In this document: positions 43,681 through 51,869 of the stretch, piece by piece
How the letters are laid out: each line of letters opens with the position of its first letter
Position numbering within the stretch: the stretch's first letter is position 1
From: an uncultured Negativicutes bacterium
GTDB taxonomy: Bacteria > Bacillota > Negativicutes > Veillonellales > Megasphaeraceae
NCBI GenBank assembly: GCA_900752195.1
Contig: CAADUJ010000021.1
Span: 85,915 to 149,914 of the forward strand
DNA: 64,000 nt
Direction: 5' to 3'
Notes under the pieces: generated by a model
The model's database searches: none
What the model saw: only the letters and a program-made list of their open reading frames with translations
Told to the model about the DNA's origin: nothing
Program-made: the position numbers and the translations under genes

Positions 43681-44761
43681 CCTCATTCAGAATGTTGATT
43701 GCTGCATTGACATCCCTGTCATGTTTTGTATGACAGGTTGGACAATTCCATTCTCTGACGGATAAATCCTTGGTTTCTTTCGTTCTATATCCGCAGACAT
43801 GGCAAGTCTGACTCGATGGATAAAAAGTATCCACCTTCACCAATTCCTTGCCATACCACTGTGCCTTATATGTCAGCTGACGGACGAATTCACCCCAGCT
43901 CACATCGGCAATACTACGGGCTAATTTATGATTCCTTACCATGTTCATAATCTGCAAATCTTCGATGCAGATCACATCGTAGTTTCTCACAAGCTCCGTA
44001 GAAATCTTATGCAAAGTGTTTCGCCTTTGGTTCACAATGGACTCCTGCAACCTTGCTACCTTCATTCTGGCCTTATTCCAATTTCTACTGCCCTTTGTCT
44101 TTCGGGACAGCTTTCTTTGGAGATATTTCAGTTTCTTCAAGGATTTGGCAAGATACTTTGGATTCTCATGTTTCTTTCCTTCAGAGGTGATGGCAAATTC
44201 CTTCAAACCTAAATCCACACCAACATACCTGTCAGTACGATGATAAGCAGGTTTTTCCACCTCCGTACAGCAAAGCGACACAAAATATTTACCGCTAGGA
44301 GTCTGAGAGATGGTGGCATTTAAGATTCTGCCTTGCGGAATCTGCTTATCACGGATTCTGACCTTGTCTAATTTTGGAAGTTTTATGCCATTACCGAGAA
44401 AAGCAATATTATTGCCGGTCCGATTTGTCTGATAGCTTCTATGCCGATTCTTCTTGGACTTGAACCGAGGATACCCAGCCTCTTTTCGCTGAAAGAAATT
44501 CTGATATGCCCTGTCCAACTGCTTCAGCGAATTCTGCAACGAGCATTTATCCGGCTCCTTCAGCCATACAAGCTCTTGTTTCAGTTTCGTAAGCTCACTG
44601 GAGCACTTGCTATAAGAAAGAGTCATGTTATCTGCTTCATAAGCCTTAATCCGCTTATCCAAAAAGAAATTGAACACGAAGCGCACACATCCAAAGGTTT
44701 TCTGTATGAGATTTTCTTGTGTCTTGTTCGGATATATTCTGAACTTGTACGCCTTTTCCAT
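43655..44761 (-). CDS. tnpB: TnpB RNA-guided nuclease of the IStron
   Basis: 368 residues. Seen: N-terminal MEKAYKFRIYPNKTQENLI, helix-turn-helix-like region, RuvC-I YVGVDLGLKEFAI (Asp), RuvC-II VICIEDLQIMNM (Glu), a four-Cys zinc finger (CHVC...CPTC), and RuvC-III HDRDVNAAINI (Asp). The catalytic triad is complete and no frame break is visible, so it should be active. Family members cut DNA next to a TAM equal to the element's target, here expected to be TTGAT. Eight bases after tnpA, same strand. Confidence 0.95.
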   Translation of the reverse strand: MEKAYKFRIYPNKTQENLIQKTFGCVRFVFNFFLDKRIKAYEADNMTLSYSKCSSELTKLKQELVWLKEPDKCSLQNSLKQLDRAYQNFFQRKEAGYPRFKSKKNRHRSYQTNRTGNNIAFLGNGIKLPKLDKVRIRDKQIPQGRILNATISQTPSGKYFVSLCCTEVEKPAYHRTDRYVGVDLGLKEFAITSEGKKHENPKYLAKSLKKLKYLQRKLSRKTKGSRNWNKARMKVARLQESIVNQRRNTLHKISTELVRNYDVICIEDLQIMNMVRNHKLARSIADVSWGEFVRQLTYKAQWYGKELVKVDTFYPSSQTCHVCGYRTKETKDLSVREWNCPTCHTKHDRDVNAAINILNEGKRILGIA

Positions 44762-44768
44762 TAAATAC

Positions 44769-45170
44769 TCACTTCTCTTTTTGCTTACGGATATACTCTC
44801 TAATCTGCTCTTCGGTATTATCCGAAACCGTTGCTATAAAATAGCTTGGATTCCACAAATGACCACCCCATAACGTATTGCGGAAAGTCTTTCCATACTC
44901 TTTCATAATAAGTCTTGCGGAAACACCTTTCATCGCTTTGATGATATTGGGGATGTAATGCTGAGGAGAACAGTTAATAAGTAAATGTATATGATCTTCA
45001 TCTGTATTAGCCTCAAGGATTTGAAAGCCATTGTCTTCAGCAATTTTGTGAAGGATTTCCAACAAGCTTTTTTCTACTTCTGTAGTCAATACCTTGCGCC
45101 GATATTTCACACACCATACAACATGATACTGTATAGAGTAAGCATATCCTCTGCCATACGTTATTTCCAT
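44769..45170 (-). CDS. tnpA: TnpA Y1 (HUH) transposase of the IStron
   Basis: 133 residues from ATG 45170 with GAGGTG six bases upstream; GTG 45179 is an alternative. Single-strand transposase. Seen: YSIQYHVVWCVKYRRKVL, the HUH motif in EDHIHLLINC, and the catalytic Tyr in LWNPSYFIATVSDN. Length fits IS200/IS605 TnpA. It would excise and join the element as single-stranded DNA at TTGAT. Confidence 0.95.
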   Translation of the reverse strand: MEITYGRGYAYSIQYHVVWCVKYRRKVLTTEVEKSLLEILHKIAEDNGFQILEANTDEDHIHLLINCSPQHYIPNIIKAMKGVSARLIMKEYGKTFRNTLWGGHLWNPSYFIATVSDNTEEQIREYIRKQKEK

Positions 45171-45289
45171 GAGATTCACCTCATATATATCATAACATAT
45201 GTATCTAGATATTTATAGTATTTAACAGGCTTGGTATATATTTATTTAATAACATATGTTAAATCGTGGGATTCTTTTTAGTCGTAATT

Positions 45290-45734
45290 GGGAGATTATC
45301 GTTCACTAAGACACGCTACCGTCTCAGCAGTTCTCTAATGAACTTCTTCATGTTTCCATGAAGCACAGACTATATCTTATCCGTCAGCATTACCTGTTAC
45401 GGTCTACCCACTTCCCACCGCTTGGTGGTACTTCCCTCAGGAGGAATAGTCGTTGAACCTTGCTCTATTTGAGCCTTGGCTGCTGATTGTCCATTCTCTA
45501 GCACGTAGGCTTTAACCCTATGCCATATAACCGATTTTTTCTGCTTTCGCCACCATCGCACCTAGCCTTCTTTCAGGCTTATGCTGTGGTTCGGTTATCT
45601 TTAGGAGTTTCCAGCAATTCGAGTAGTATTGGATAGCTCTTTAGCGTCTATCTCTACCAGCTTGTTTCCAAACTGACTGACTAGCTTGGTCGCCTAACTC
45701 ATGACTAAAGTCACGAGTGTGCGGCTCCCTTTTA
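45290..45734 (-). ncRNA. Group I intron ribozyme core of the IStron (IA-like)
   Basis: On the minus strand I see the R-type element GTTCAACGACTA and the S-type element AAGATATAGTC; their GACTAT (45451-45446) and ATAGTC (45373-45368) pair as P7, the guanosine-binding helix. TCAGCA (45486-45481) and TGCTGA (45389-45384) are also exact complements. A P5-like GCTC-aaata-GAGC and a P9-like CTTCATG-GAAA-CATGAAG hairpin with tetraloop are present. The insert between P7 strands is large, as in subgroup IA. A candidate guide TAGTCAG (45683-45677) can pair with the 5' splice site TTGAT|TA, placing a U-G wobble at the cut. The 3' splice site is 2.2 kb away. No folding was run. Confidence 0.85.
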
Positions 45735-46181
45735 ATCAATCGCAACGACATCATTTTCGTTGATGATCGGTATAATGCCCATATCAATCATGGTAAGCAG
45801 GGTGTTACGAGAATTCATGAACTTCTTCCTGTCCTGCATATCCATGCGGGTCAACAAAATTTGTCCTACTTTTTGTCCATATTCGCGAAACATCTGTTCA
45901 TATACATGCATGAGCACGCCCTGACCCACAGACGCTAATGCCTGTTTTTTGCGGATGCTATCGGGGCGTTTTGTAATGCCCAATGTATCCATACCTGCAC
46001 TGACGGCAGCCGATGTAACGAGAATCATATCATGGCCTTCATTTTCTAAATCGGCGATTTCCCGCACGAGCTTTTCGATACGATAATAATTGAGCCGTCC
46101 CGTATTATGGGTAATCGTACTAGAGCCCACTTTTACAATAATACGTTTTTTCTCTGCAAACCCCTCACGCAGATCCATCAT
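45735..46181 (-). CDS. proB: Glutamate 5-kinase, 5' exon (N-terminal 149 residues) of IStron-split proB
   Basis: Amino acid kinase fold: RIIVKVGSSTIT, ILVTSAAVSAGMDTLG, KQALASVGQGVLMHVYEQ, QILLTRMDMQDRKKFMNSRN, and IPIINENDVVAID, after which the frame meets TAA at the first base of the element. Glutamate 5-kinase phosphorylates glutamate in the first, feedback-controlled proline step. 447 bases (149 codons) plus the 684-base 3' exon give 376 residues, a normal ProB length. ATG 46181 or 46178; AAGG upstream. The 5' exon ends in TTGAT. Confidence 0.92.
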
Positions 46182-46193
46182 ATTCTCACAACC

Positions 46194-46487
46194 TTACATC
46201 GTAATAAAATCGTAATGTGACTTTTCTTTTTTCTTCTTGAACAACACGCCATAATGACCGATAACCTGGACGAGCTCTGCGCCAAGCATGTCAGCCAGCT
46301 CTTCCATGGTATCCTTCGTATCGAGATCGGCATTGTTTAATACGTGTGCCTTAATGAGCTCCCGCGCTGTAATAGCTGCACGGGCACTGTCGATGACAGC
46401 GTCGCTCAATCCTTCCTTACCGATTTGCACAACCGACGGCATCTGACTTGCCAGTGCCTTAAGTGTTCGTTTATCTTTTCCTGTCAC
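46194..46487 (-). CDS. yhbY: YhbY-like RNA-binding protein (CRM domain)
   Basis: 97 residues from GTG 46487 after AAAGGAGC; the longer upstream frame overlaps obg and is not real. CRM domain: VTGKDKRTLKALASQ, VQIGKEGLSDAVIDSA, the ELIKAHVL segment, and LVQVIGHYGVLFKK. Associates with pre-50S particles. The obg-yhbY-proB-proA-nadD order is common in Firmicutes. Confidence 0.92.
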   Translation of the reverse strand: MTGKDKRTLKALASQMPSVVQIGKEGLSDAVIDSARAAITARELIKAHVLNNADLDTKDTMEELADMLGAELVQVIGHYGVLFKKKKEKSHYDFITM

Positions 46488-46509
46488 GATATGCTCCTTT
46501 CCTTCTACC

Positions 46510-47784
46510 TTATTGGTGATATTCAAATTCCATAGTATAAATGCGGACCGTATCACCTTCTTGAATACCGTTTTTCCGCAGTAATGTATCGAGTTCCATG
46601 TAACGCCAGATGCGTTGGAATCGGCGCAGAGACATGTCGTCATCAAAGTTTGTCATCGCAACAAGCCGTTCAATACGCGGCCCCGTTAGGACAAAGGCAC
46701 CGTCATCATCACGGGTAACGGTAAATTCAGGCTTTTCTTCTGCCTTGTATACGACTTCTTCGCCTGCCTTTGCTTCCGGTTCTTCCACATATTCTTCCAA
46801 CAACTGCCATAAATGTTCCATCAATTCCGGCAGTCCTTCACCGGACATGGCACAAATAGGATACACATCACGACCATGATCATTCATATATTCCATAAGT
46901 CGTTTCATATTTGTATCATCTTCCAACAAATCAATCTTATTGGCTGCAATGACCTGGTATTTCTTTGCCAGTTTAGGGCTATATTTTACCAGTTCACTGT
47001 TGATTTTTTCATAATCTTCGATAGGATCACGGCCTTCCATTCCCGATACATCCAAGACATGGACGAGAATTTTCGTCCGTTCGATATGGCGCAGGAAATC
47101 GTGACCTAAGCCAACACCTTCTGCCGCTCCATCGATGAGTCCAGGTATATCGGCCATGACAAAACTCCGTTGATCCGACAGGTTGACGACGCCCAGGATG
47201 GGATTAAGCGTCGTAAAGTGGTAGGCGGCCACTTCCGGTTCTGCTGCCGACACTTTGCGTAAAATACTTGATTTTCCGACACTTGGATAGCCGAGAAGGC
47301 CAATATCAGCGAGGACCTTCAGCTCTAGCCGAAGCCACCGTTCTTCACCTGGTTCCCCTTTTTCAGCAAACGTCGGCGCTCTGTTGGCACTGGTACGGAA
47401 ATGATAATTTCCCCTGCCGCCACGACCGCCTTTAGCTACAATAGCCTGCTGACCGTCTTCAGTCAAATCAGCCATGACAAGACCAGATTCTTCCTCTTTT
47501 ACGAGTGTTCCCACGGGAACGGTAATGATAAGATCATCGGCATCGCGACCAAATTTATTGCTCCCCTGCCCCTTTCCACCGGGTTTGGCTTTGAAGAGGC
47601 GGCGATAGCGAAAATCCACAAGCGTGTTTACATTGCGGTCAGCCTGTAGGATAACGTTGCCGCCTTGTCCACCATCGCCGCCGTTCGGCCCGCCCTTGGG
47701 AACGAATTTTTCATGACGGAAACTGCTCATGCCGTCGCCGCCACGTCCGGATTGTACAAAAATCCTTGCTCTATCAATAAACAT
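46510..47784 (-). CDS. obg: Obg/CgtA GTPase
   Basis: 424 residues. Ribosome-assembly and stress GTPase. Seen: glycine-rich Obg domain (1-158, GRGGDGMSSFRHEKFVPKGG and GGQGGNVIL), G domain with G1 GYPSVGKSS, G3 DIPGLIDGAAEG and G4 NKID, and the C-terminal OCT domain (about 345-420) found in Firmicutes. ATG 47784 after GAGGTGAA. rplU-rpmA do not precede it here; a terminator and ctpA do. Confidence 0.95.
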   Translation of the reverse strand: MFIDRARIFVQSGRGGDGMSSFRHEKFVPKGGPNGGDGGQGGNVILQADRNVNTLVDFRYRRLFKAKPGGKGQGSNKFGRDADDLIITVPVGTLVKEEESGLVMADLTEDGQQAIVAKGGRGGRGNYHFRTSANRAPTFAEKGEPGEERWLRLELKVLADIGLLGYPSVGKSSILRKVSAAEPEVAAYHFTTLNPILGVVNLSDQRSFVMADIPGLIDGAAEGVGLGHDFLRHIERTKILVHVLDVSGMEGRDPIEDYEKINSELVKYSPKLAKKYQVIAANKIDLLEDDTNMKRLMEYMNDHGRDVYPICAMSGEGLPELMEHLWQLLEEYVEEPEAKAGEEVVYKAEEKPEFTVTRDDDGAFVLTGPRIERLVAMTNFDDDMSLRRFQRIWRYMELDTLLRKNGIQEGDTVRIYTMEFEYHQ

Positions 47785-47830
47785 CTATTCACCTCATATA
47801 TCTTTCTACTATATGGAACAATCTATAAAA

Positions 47831-47873
47831 AAAGACGGAAGACACTGCTTATTATACCATGCCTTCCGTCTTT
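47831..47873 (-). terminator. Terminator after ctpA, with a TATAAT in its loop
   Basis: Stem AAAGACGGAAG/CTTCCGTCTTT, then a T run on the minus strand. The 21-nt loop contains TATAAT on the minus strand, which might act as a -10 for obg; the matching -35 is poor. Confidence 0.8.
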
Positions 47874-47924
47874 CTGTCCCGAATATGATATAGTAAAGCC
47901 TATTTGTTTAATACATTTATTATC

Positions 47925-49082
47925 TTACTTTTCTCTTAAAATTTCAAGGGCTTTTTCCAGTTGATGATCTCGAATGTCATCAGGTTGAAGCGTTACGTAC
48001 ACATCAGGCGTAATGCCGACGCCATCGACTTCCCTACCACTTGTCGTATGATAGCGAGCGACAGTCAATTTCAACGCTTCTGCCGTATCCATCTGATACA
48101 GTCCCTGAACCGTGCCCTTACCATACGTCGTCGTACCGACGATGGGGCCGAGCTTCATATCCTGTATATCACCGGCCACGATTTCAGCTGCACTGGCAGA
48201 GTTCTCATTAACCAGGACGACAAGCGGAATTTGTTCGTCCGTTCCTTCTGCCTTATATTCCGATACTTCGCCATTGCCGCTCGTAAACGATACGATGACA
48301 CTGTCTTTAGGGACGAAATTGGAGCATACAGCAACAGCCTGATCTACAAGTCCTCCCGGGTTATTACGCAAGTCGAGAACCATTTTCTTCATACCTGCTT
48401 TACGAAGGCGATTGTATTCTTTCGTAAATTCTTCACCGGTATTTTCACTGAAGACGGATACGTGGATATAGCCAATATCCGGATCCTGATCAAGAATCTG
48501 GCCCTGGACTGTTTTCATCTTGATGGAACGTCGTTTCAGCATATAGTCTTTGCTTGCACCATCACGACTGATTGTAAGCGTCACATCGGACCCTTCAGCA
48601 CCGCGAATGCGTTTTGAAACATCTTCCAATGCCATGCCTTCCGTTGGATTTCCATCGATGGCCATGATGACATCGCCACGCTGAATCCCTTGTTCCTGAG
48701 CCGGACTGTCGTCAATGACGCCGGCAACCATGGCAGCGTCGTTATCGGTCTTTGCAATATAAATACCTACACCAACGTAAGACCCCGTTGTCTGATCGTA
48801 GAAAGCTTTGAATTCATCGCCATCGAGAAAGACACTATGCTTATCGCCTACCTTTGAAACGATGCCTTCTAAGGCGCCGTCTAACAACGATTTTTTGTCA
48901 ATTTCACCGGGATAAACCGTTTCGATGAGGTGAAAGGTCCTCATGATTTTAAACCCACCAAACATATCGCCCGTATAGTATTGAAAGGCCGCCGCATTTA
49001 TAGCAATGGCACTGATGAGACCAATGGTGATATACATCGCCGCTTTTGCAATATTTGCAAATACTTTCTTATCTGTTTTCAT
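47925..49082 (-). CDS. C-terminal processing peptidase (S41, CtpA-like)
   Basis: 385 residues. Seen: N-terminal membrane anchor or signal (AAMYITIGLISAIAINAAAF), PDZ domain (about 95-180, GVGIYIAKTDND...), and the S41 catalytic domain with Ser in NENSASAAEIVAGDIQD and Lys in TTYGKGTVQGL. Periplasmic protease that trims exported proteins, often paired with an EnvC-type amidase activator as here (11 bp upstream). Confidence 0.92.
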   Translation of the reverse strand: MKTDKKVFANIAKAAMYITIGLISAIAINAAAFQYYTGDMFGGFKIMRTFHLIETVYPGEIDKKSLLDGALEGIVSKVGDKHSVFLDGDEFKAFYDQTTGSYVGVGIYIAKTDNDAAMVAGVIDDSPAQEQGIQRGDVIMAIDGNPTEGMALEDVSKRIRGAEGSDVTLTISRDGASKDYMLKRRSIKMKTVQGQILDQDPDIGYIHVSVFSENTGEEFTKEYNRLRKAGMKKMVLDLRNNPGGLVDQAVAVCSNFVPKDSVIVSFTSGNGEVSEYKAEGTDEQIPLVVLVNENSASAAEIVAGDIQDMKLGPIVGTTTYGKGTVQGLYQMDTAEALKLTVARYHTTSGREVDGVGITPDVYVTLQPDDIRDHQLEKALEILREK

Positions 49083-49093
49083 AGCAGCCTCTT

Positions 49094-50290
49094 TTACAAG
49101 TAAGCTGACGGGTCAACGGGCTCGCCGCCTACGCGCACTTCAAAATGAACATGAGGTCCCGTGGAATTCCCTGTCGAGCCGGCATAGGCAATGACCTGTC
49201 CCTGCGATACGGCCTGACCTGACGAAACGGCCAGACTTGAATTATGGCCATAAAGCGAAGATGTTCCATTTCCGTGGTCAATGATAACGCAGTATCCATA
49301 CCCACTGATCCAGCCTGCTTCTACAACGACACCGCCATCAGCAGCGTGAACAGGTGTTCCTTCATCGACACCAATATCAATACCAGAATGGAGAATCTGA
49401 CGGCCAAAAATCGGATGCGTCCTGTATCCAAAAGGCGATGTAATGACACCATTGACAGGCCATATCATCTGGCCCGATCCACTGACAGGCTGATAGGAAG
49501 AATCATCATCGCCGCCGCCAGAAGATCCACCGCTTGCAGCAGCAGCCTGAGCAGCCTGACGTGCCGCTTCGCGTTCCCGCAGCATCTGGGCAATCTGATT
49601 CGACGATGCTTCTAATTCAGCATACGCTTCTTCTGCCGTAGCCTTATCGGTTTCAGCCTTTCTCAAGATAGCCTGCTGTTCAGCCTTATGCTGTTCGATT
49701 TCTGTCTTCTTTGCTTCAGCTTCGGTCTGGAGCGTAGCCAGGCGCTGTCGTTCTTCTTCGAGTATTTTCTTCGCTTCATCGATTTTATCTCGTTCTTCAC
49801 GGATAGATGAAATGAGTTCCAGATCTGAATTGACGACACGACGCAACAACTCGACGCGGGTAGCAAAATCATTGAAGTCTTTTGCACCGATAATGACGTC
49901 AAGATAGTTAAGCTGTCCATTCATATATATATCACGGATACGCCGGCTCAAAACGACTTCACGTTTGCTCAAATGGGCTTGAGCTTTTTCTAGTTCACTC
50001 TGGGTGTCGGCAATTTTCTTATCCGTTTCACCTATTTGCGAAGAAATTGATTCATACGCAGCCTTGGCGGCATCAAGATTTTCCTGGATGACTCGAAGTT
50101 TTTCATAGACGTTACCTATGACGGCTTCTGCTTCGCTTTTTTTCTGGGCCTGCTCAGCCATCTGGCTCTGAACAGACGAAAGCTGGTCCTGTAAATCTTC
50201 ATCATCAGCAAGCACGACAGGAGCAGACACTGTCAACATGACAGACGTCATAAGGGCAAGAGCCCGTTTTGTATAGCTAACCTTATTCAT
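49094..50290 (-). CDS. envC: EnvC-like murein hydrolase activator (coiled coil plus M23/LytM)
   Basis: 398 residues. Signal peptide (to about residue 28, SAPVVLADD), long coiled coil (30-255, rich in Glu, Gln, Ala), Ser/Gly linker, then a LytM domain (285-395) with HSGIDIGVDEGTPVHAADGG and GPHVHFEVRVGG. The metal ligands of active M23 (HxxxD and HxH) look present, so it may be an active endopeptidase rather than only an activator. Immediately downstream of ftsEX, its expected partner complex. Confidence 0.92.
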   Translation of the reverse strand: MNKVSYTKRALALMTSVMLTVSAPVVLADDEDLQDQLSSVQSQMAEQAQKKSEAEAVIGNVYEKLRVIQENLDAAKAAYESISSQIGETDKKIADTQSELEKAQAHLSKREVVLSRRIRDIYMNGQLNYLDVIIGAKDFNDFATRVELLRRVVNSDLELISSIREERDKIDEAKKILEEERQRLATLQTEAEAKKTEIEQHKAEQQAILRKAETDKATAEEAYAELEASSNQIAQMLREREAARQAAQAAAASGGSSGGGDDDSSYQPVSGSGQMIWPVNGVITSPFGYRTHPIFGRQILHSGIDIGVDEGTPVHAADGGVVVEAGWISGYGYCVIIDHGNGTSSLYGHNSSLAVSSGQAVSQGQVIAYAGSTGNSTGPHVHFEVRVGGEPVDPSAYL

Positions 50291-50292
50291 AC

Positions 50293-51180
50293 TTACACCT
50301 TCATATATCGTTTCAAGGAAATACTGCTCCCAATTGCACCGATGAGCATACTTACGATAAGGATAATGCCACCGGCCTGATACATAAACGGAAAGACGCT
50401 GACCATAGGCAAAAATGCCAGAGATTTATGGATGGAAACGGTCAGGAATTCGTAGAATTGGATGAGCAGGATATCGGCAATGAAACCACCAATGAATCCC
50501 AGAAAAAGACCTTCTAATAAGAAAGGCCACCGAATGAACCAATTCGTTGCACCGACGTATTTCATGATGCCTATTTCTCGGCGCCGGGCAAAGACGGTAA
50601 GGCGGATCGTATTGGAAATGATAAAAAGAGTAGCCAACGTCAGGAATGCGATGAGAGCAATGCCACCCCAACGGATGATCGTGGCAATCTGGAACAGCTG
50701 TTCCACAATTTCCTGTCCGTAATGAGTGCTTTCGACTTCATCGTATGCTGCAACCACTTCTGCTGTATCCTTAACCTGTTCCGGATTATGAAGCGTCAAT
50801 GTATACGATGTAGGCAATGGATTTTTTCCATCCAATGCGTCGAGGATACCAGGCTGATCTTTCATACGTTCCTTAAGCTTATCCATTGCCTGATCCTTAT
50901 TGGTAAATTCCAATTCCTTGACTTCTGGCATAGCTTTTAGCCGCTTGCCTACACTCATGACCTGCTCTGTCGTCAAACCATCTTTCAGGTAAACGCTGAT
51001 TTGTACCTGGTTTTCCAGATTTGCTGCAAAATAATCGAGGTTTGCTACCATAATCATAAACAGGCCCAATATGAAAAACGATACGGCAACGGTTGCAATA
51101 GATGCCACCGTCATGAAACTATTACGCCAAAACGAACGCAATGCTTCAGAAATATAATACCTCATAGTCCTAATTTTCAT
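50293..51180 (-). CDS. ftsX: Cell division protein FtsX
   Basis: 295 residues from ATG 51180, overlapping ftsE by 11 bp with AGGGAGG upstream. Four membrane helices (about 20-45, 170-195, 220-245, 265-290) with a large extracytoplasmic loop between the first two, and ARRREIGIMKYVGAT typical of FtsX. With FtsE it controls wall hydrolases at division. Confidence 0.95.
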   Translation of the reverse strand: MKIRTMRYYISEALRSFWRNSFMTVASIATVAVSFFILGLFMIMVANLDYFAANLENQVQISVYLKDGLTTEQVMSVGKRLKAMPEVKELEFTNKDQAMDKLKERMKDQPGILDALDGKNPLPTSYTLTLHNPEQVKDTAEVVAAYDEVESTHYGQEIVEQLFQIATIIRWGGIALIAFLTLATLFIISNTIRLTVFARRREIGIMKYVGATNWFIRWPFLLEGLFLGFIGGFIADILLIQFYEFLTVSIHKSLAFLPMVSVFPFMYQAGGIILIVSMLIGAIGSSISLKRYMKV

Positions 51181-51856
51181 CGTCGTAGCCTCCCTGCTGT
51201 TCATCGCGGACGATTTTGCCATCGACGATTTCAATGACACGTTTATTCATCATATCCACCAATTGCTGATCATGCGTTACCATTACGACAGTAGTCCCCA
51301 TATGATTGACCTTCGTAAAGATATCCATAATGCCTTTCGATGTTTCCGGGTCCAGATTGCCTGTCGGTTCATCGGCAATGAGCAAAAGAGGTCTATTGAC
51401 GATTGCCCTGGCGATAGCAACGCGCTGCTGTTCACCGCCACTCAGGTTTTGTGGTAACGCATCAGCCTTGCCTACCAGTCCGACCAAATCGAGAACATTG
51501 CGGACCCGTTCCTTGATTTGCCGTCGCGGCGCTTCGATGACTTCCATGGCAAAGGCCACATTTTCTTCTGCCGTCTTGTTCGGTAAGAGACGGAAATCCT
51601 GGAAGACGATTCCCATGCGACGACGCAAATAAGGAACGCGGCTTTTTTTCAAGCTGTTCACTTCAATACCATCAACGATGACGTCGCCTTCTGTAGGCAG
51701 CTCTTCATGGTCAAGGAGCTTGATGAATGTCGATTTACCAGCACCACTAGCCCCTACGACGAAGACGAACTCCCCTTTTTTGATATGGATATTAGCATGG
51801 TCCAATGCAACGGACCCATTGTCATAGACTTTGGATACATTCTTAAAGTAAATCAT
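51170..51856 (-). CDS. ftsE: Cell division ATP-binding protein FtsE
   Basis: 228 residues. ABC ATPase: Walker A GASGAGKST, Q-loop IVFQDFRLLP, signature LSGGEQQRVAIARA, Walker B LLIADEPTGNLD, switch His in VMVTHDQQL. First gene of ftsE-ftsX-envC-ctpA, 13 bp after csaB. Confidence 0.96.
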   Translation of the reverse strand: MIYFKNVSKVYDNGSVALDHANIHIKKGEFVFVVGASGAGKSTFIKLLDHEELPTEGDVIVDGIEVNSLKKSRVPYLRRRMGIVFQDFRLLPNKTAEENVAFAMEVIEAPRRQIKERVRNVLDLVGLVGKADALPQNLSGGEQQRVAIARAIVNRPLLLIADEPTGNLDPETSKGIMDIFTKVNHMGTTVVMVTHDQQLVDMMNKRVIEIVDGKIVRDEQQGGYDDEN

Positions 51857-51869
51857 GTGTTTCCTCTTT

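Larger units (their letters stand above)
43535..45734 (-). mobile_element. IStron: group I intron fused to an IS200/IS605 element, inserted in proB
   Basis: Exactly 2,200 bp. It sits immediately 3' of TTGAT (minus strand), the pentanucleotide used by C. difficile CdISt1 and by ISDra2. Its 5' part has group I intron sequences, then tnpA and tnpB in the same orientation, then a structured right end. Both ends carry a hairpin with the same core GACTAAAGTC (45697-45718 and 43543-43562). There is no target duplication, as expected for Y1 transposases. The first three bases, TAA, stop unspliced proB translation; the last base is G, as group I introns require. Removal restores the proB frame. All core parts look intact. 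Confidence 0.93.

Noticed and set aside
42851..46181. proB as a pseudogene broken by an insertion sequence
   Set aside because: The junction restores the ProB frame and family motif exactly, and the insert has group I intron core elements and ends in G, so RNA splicing is the better explanation.
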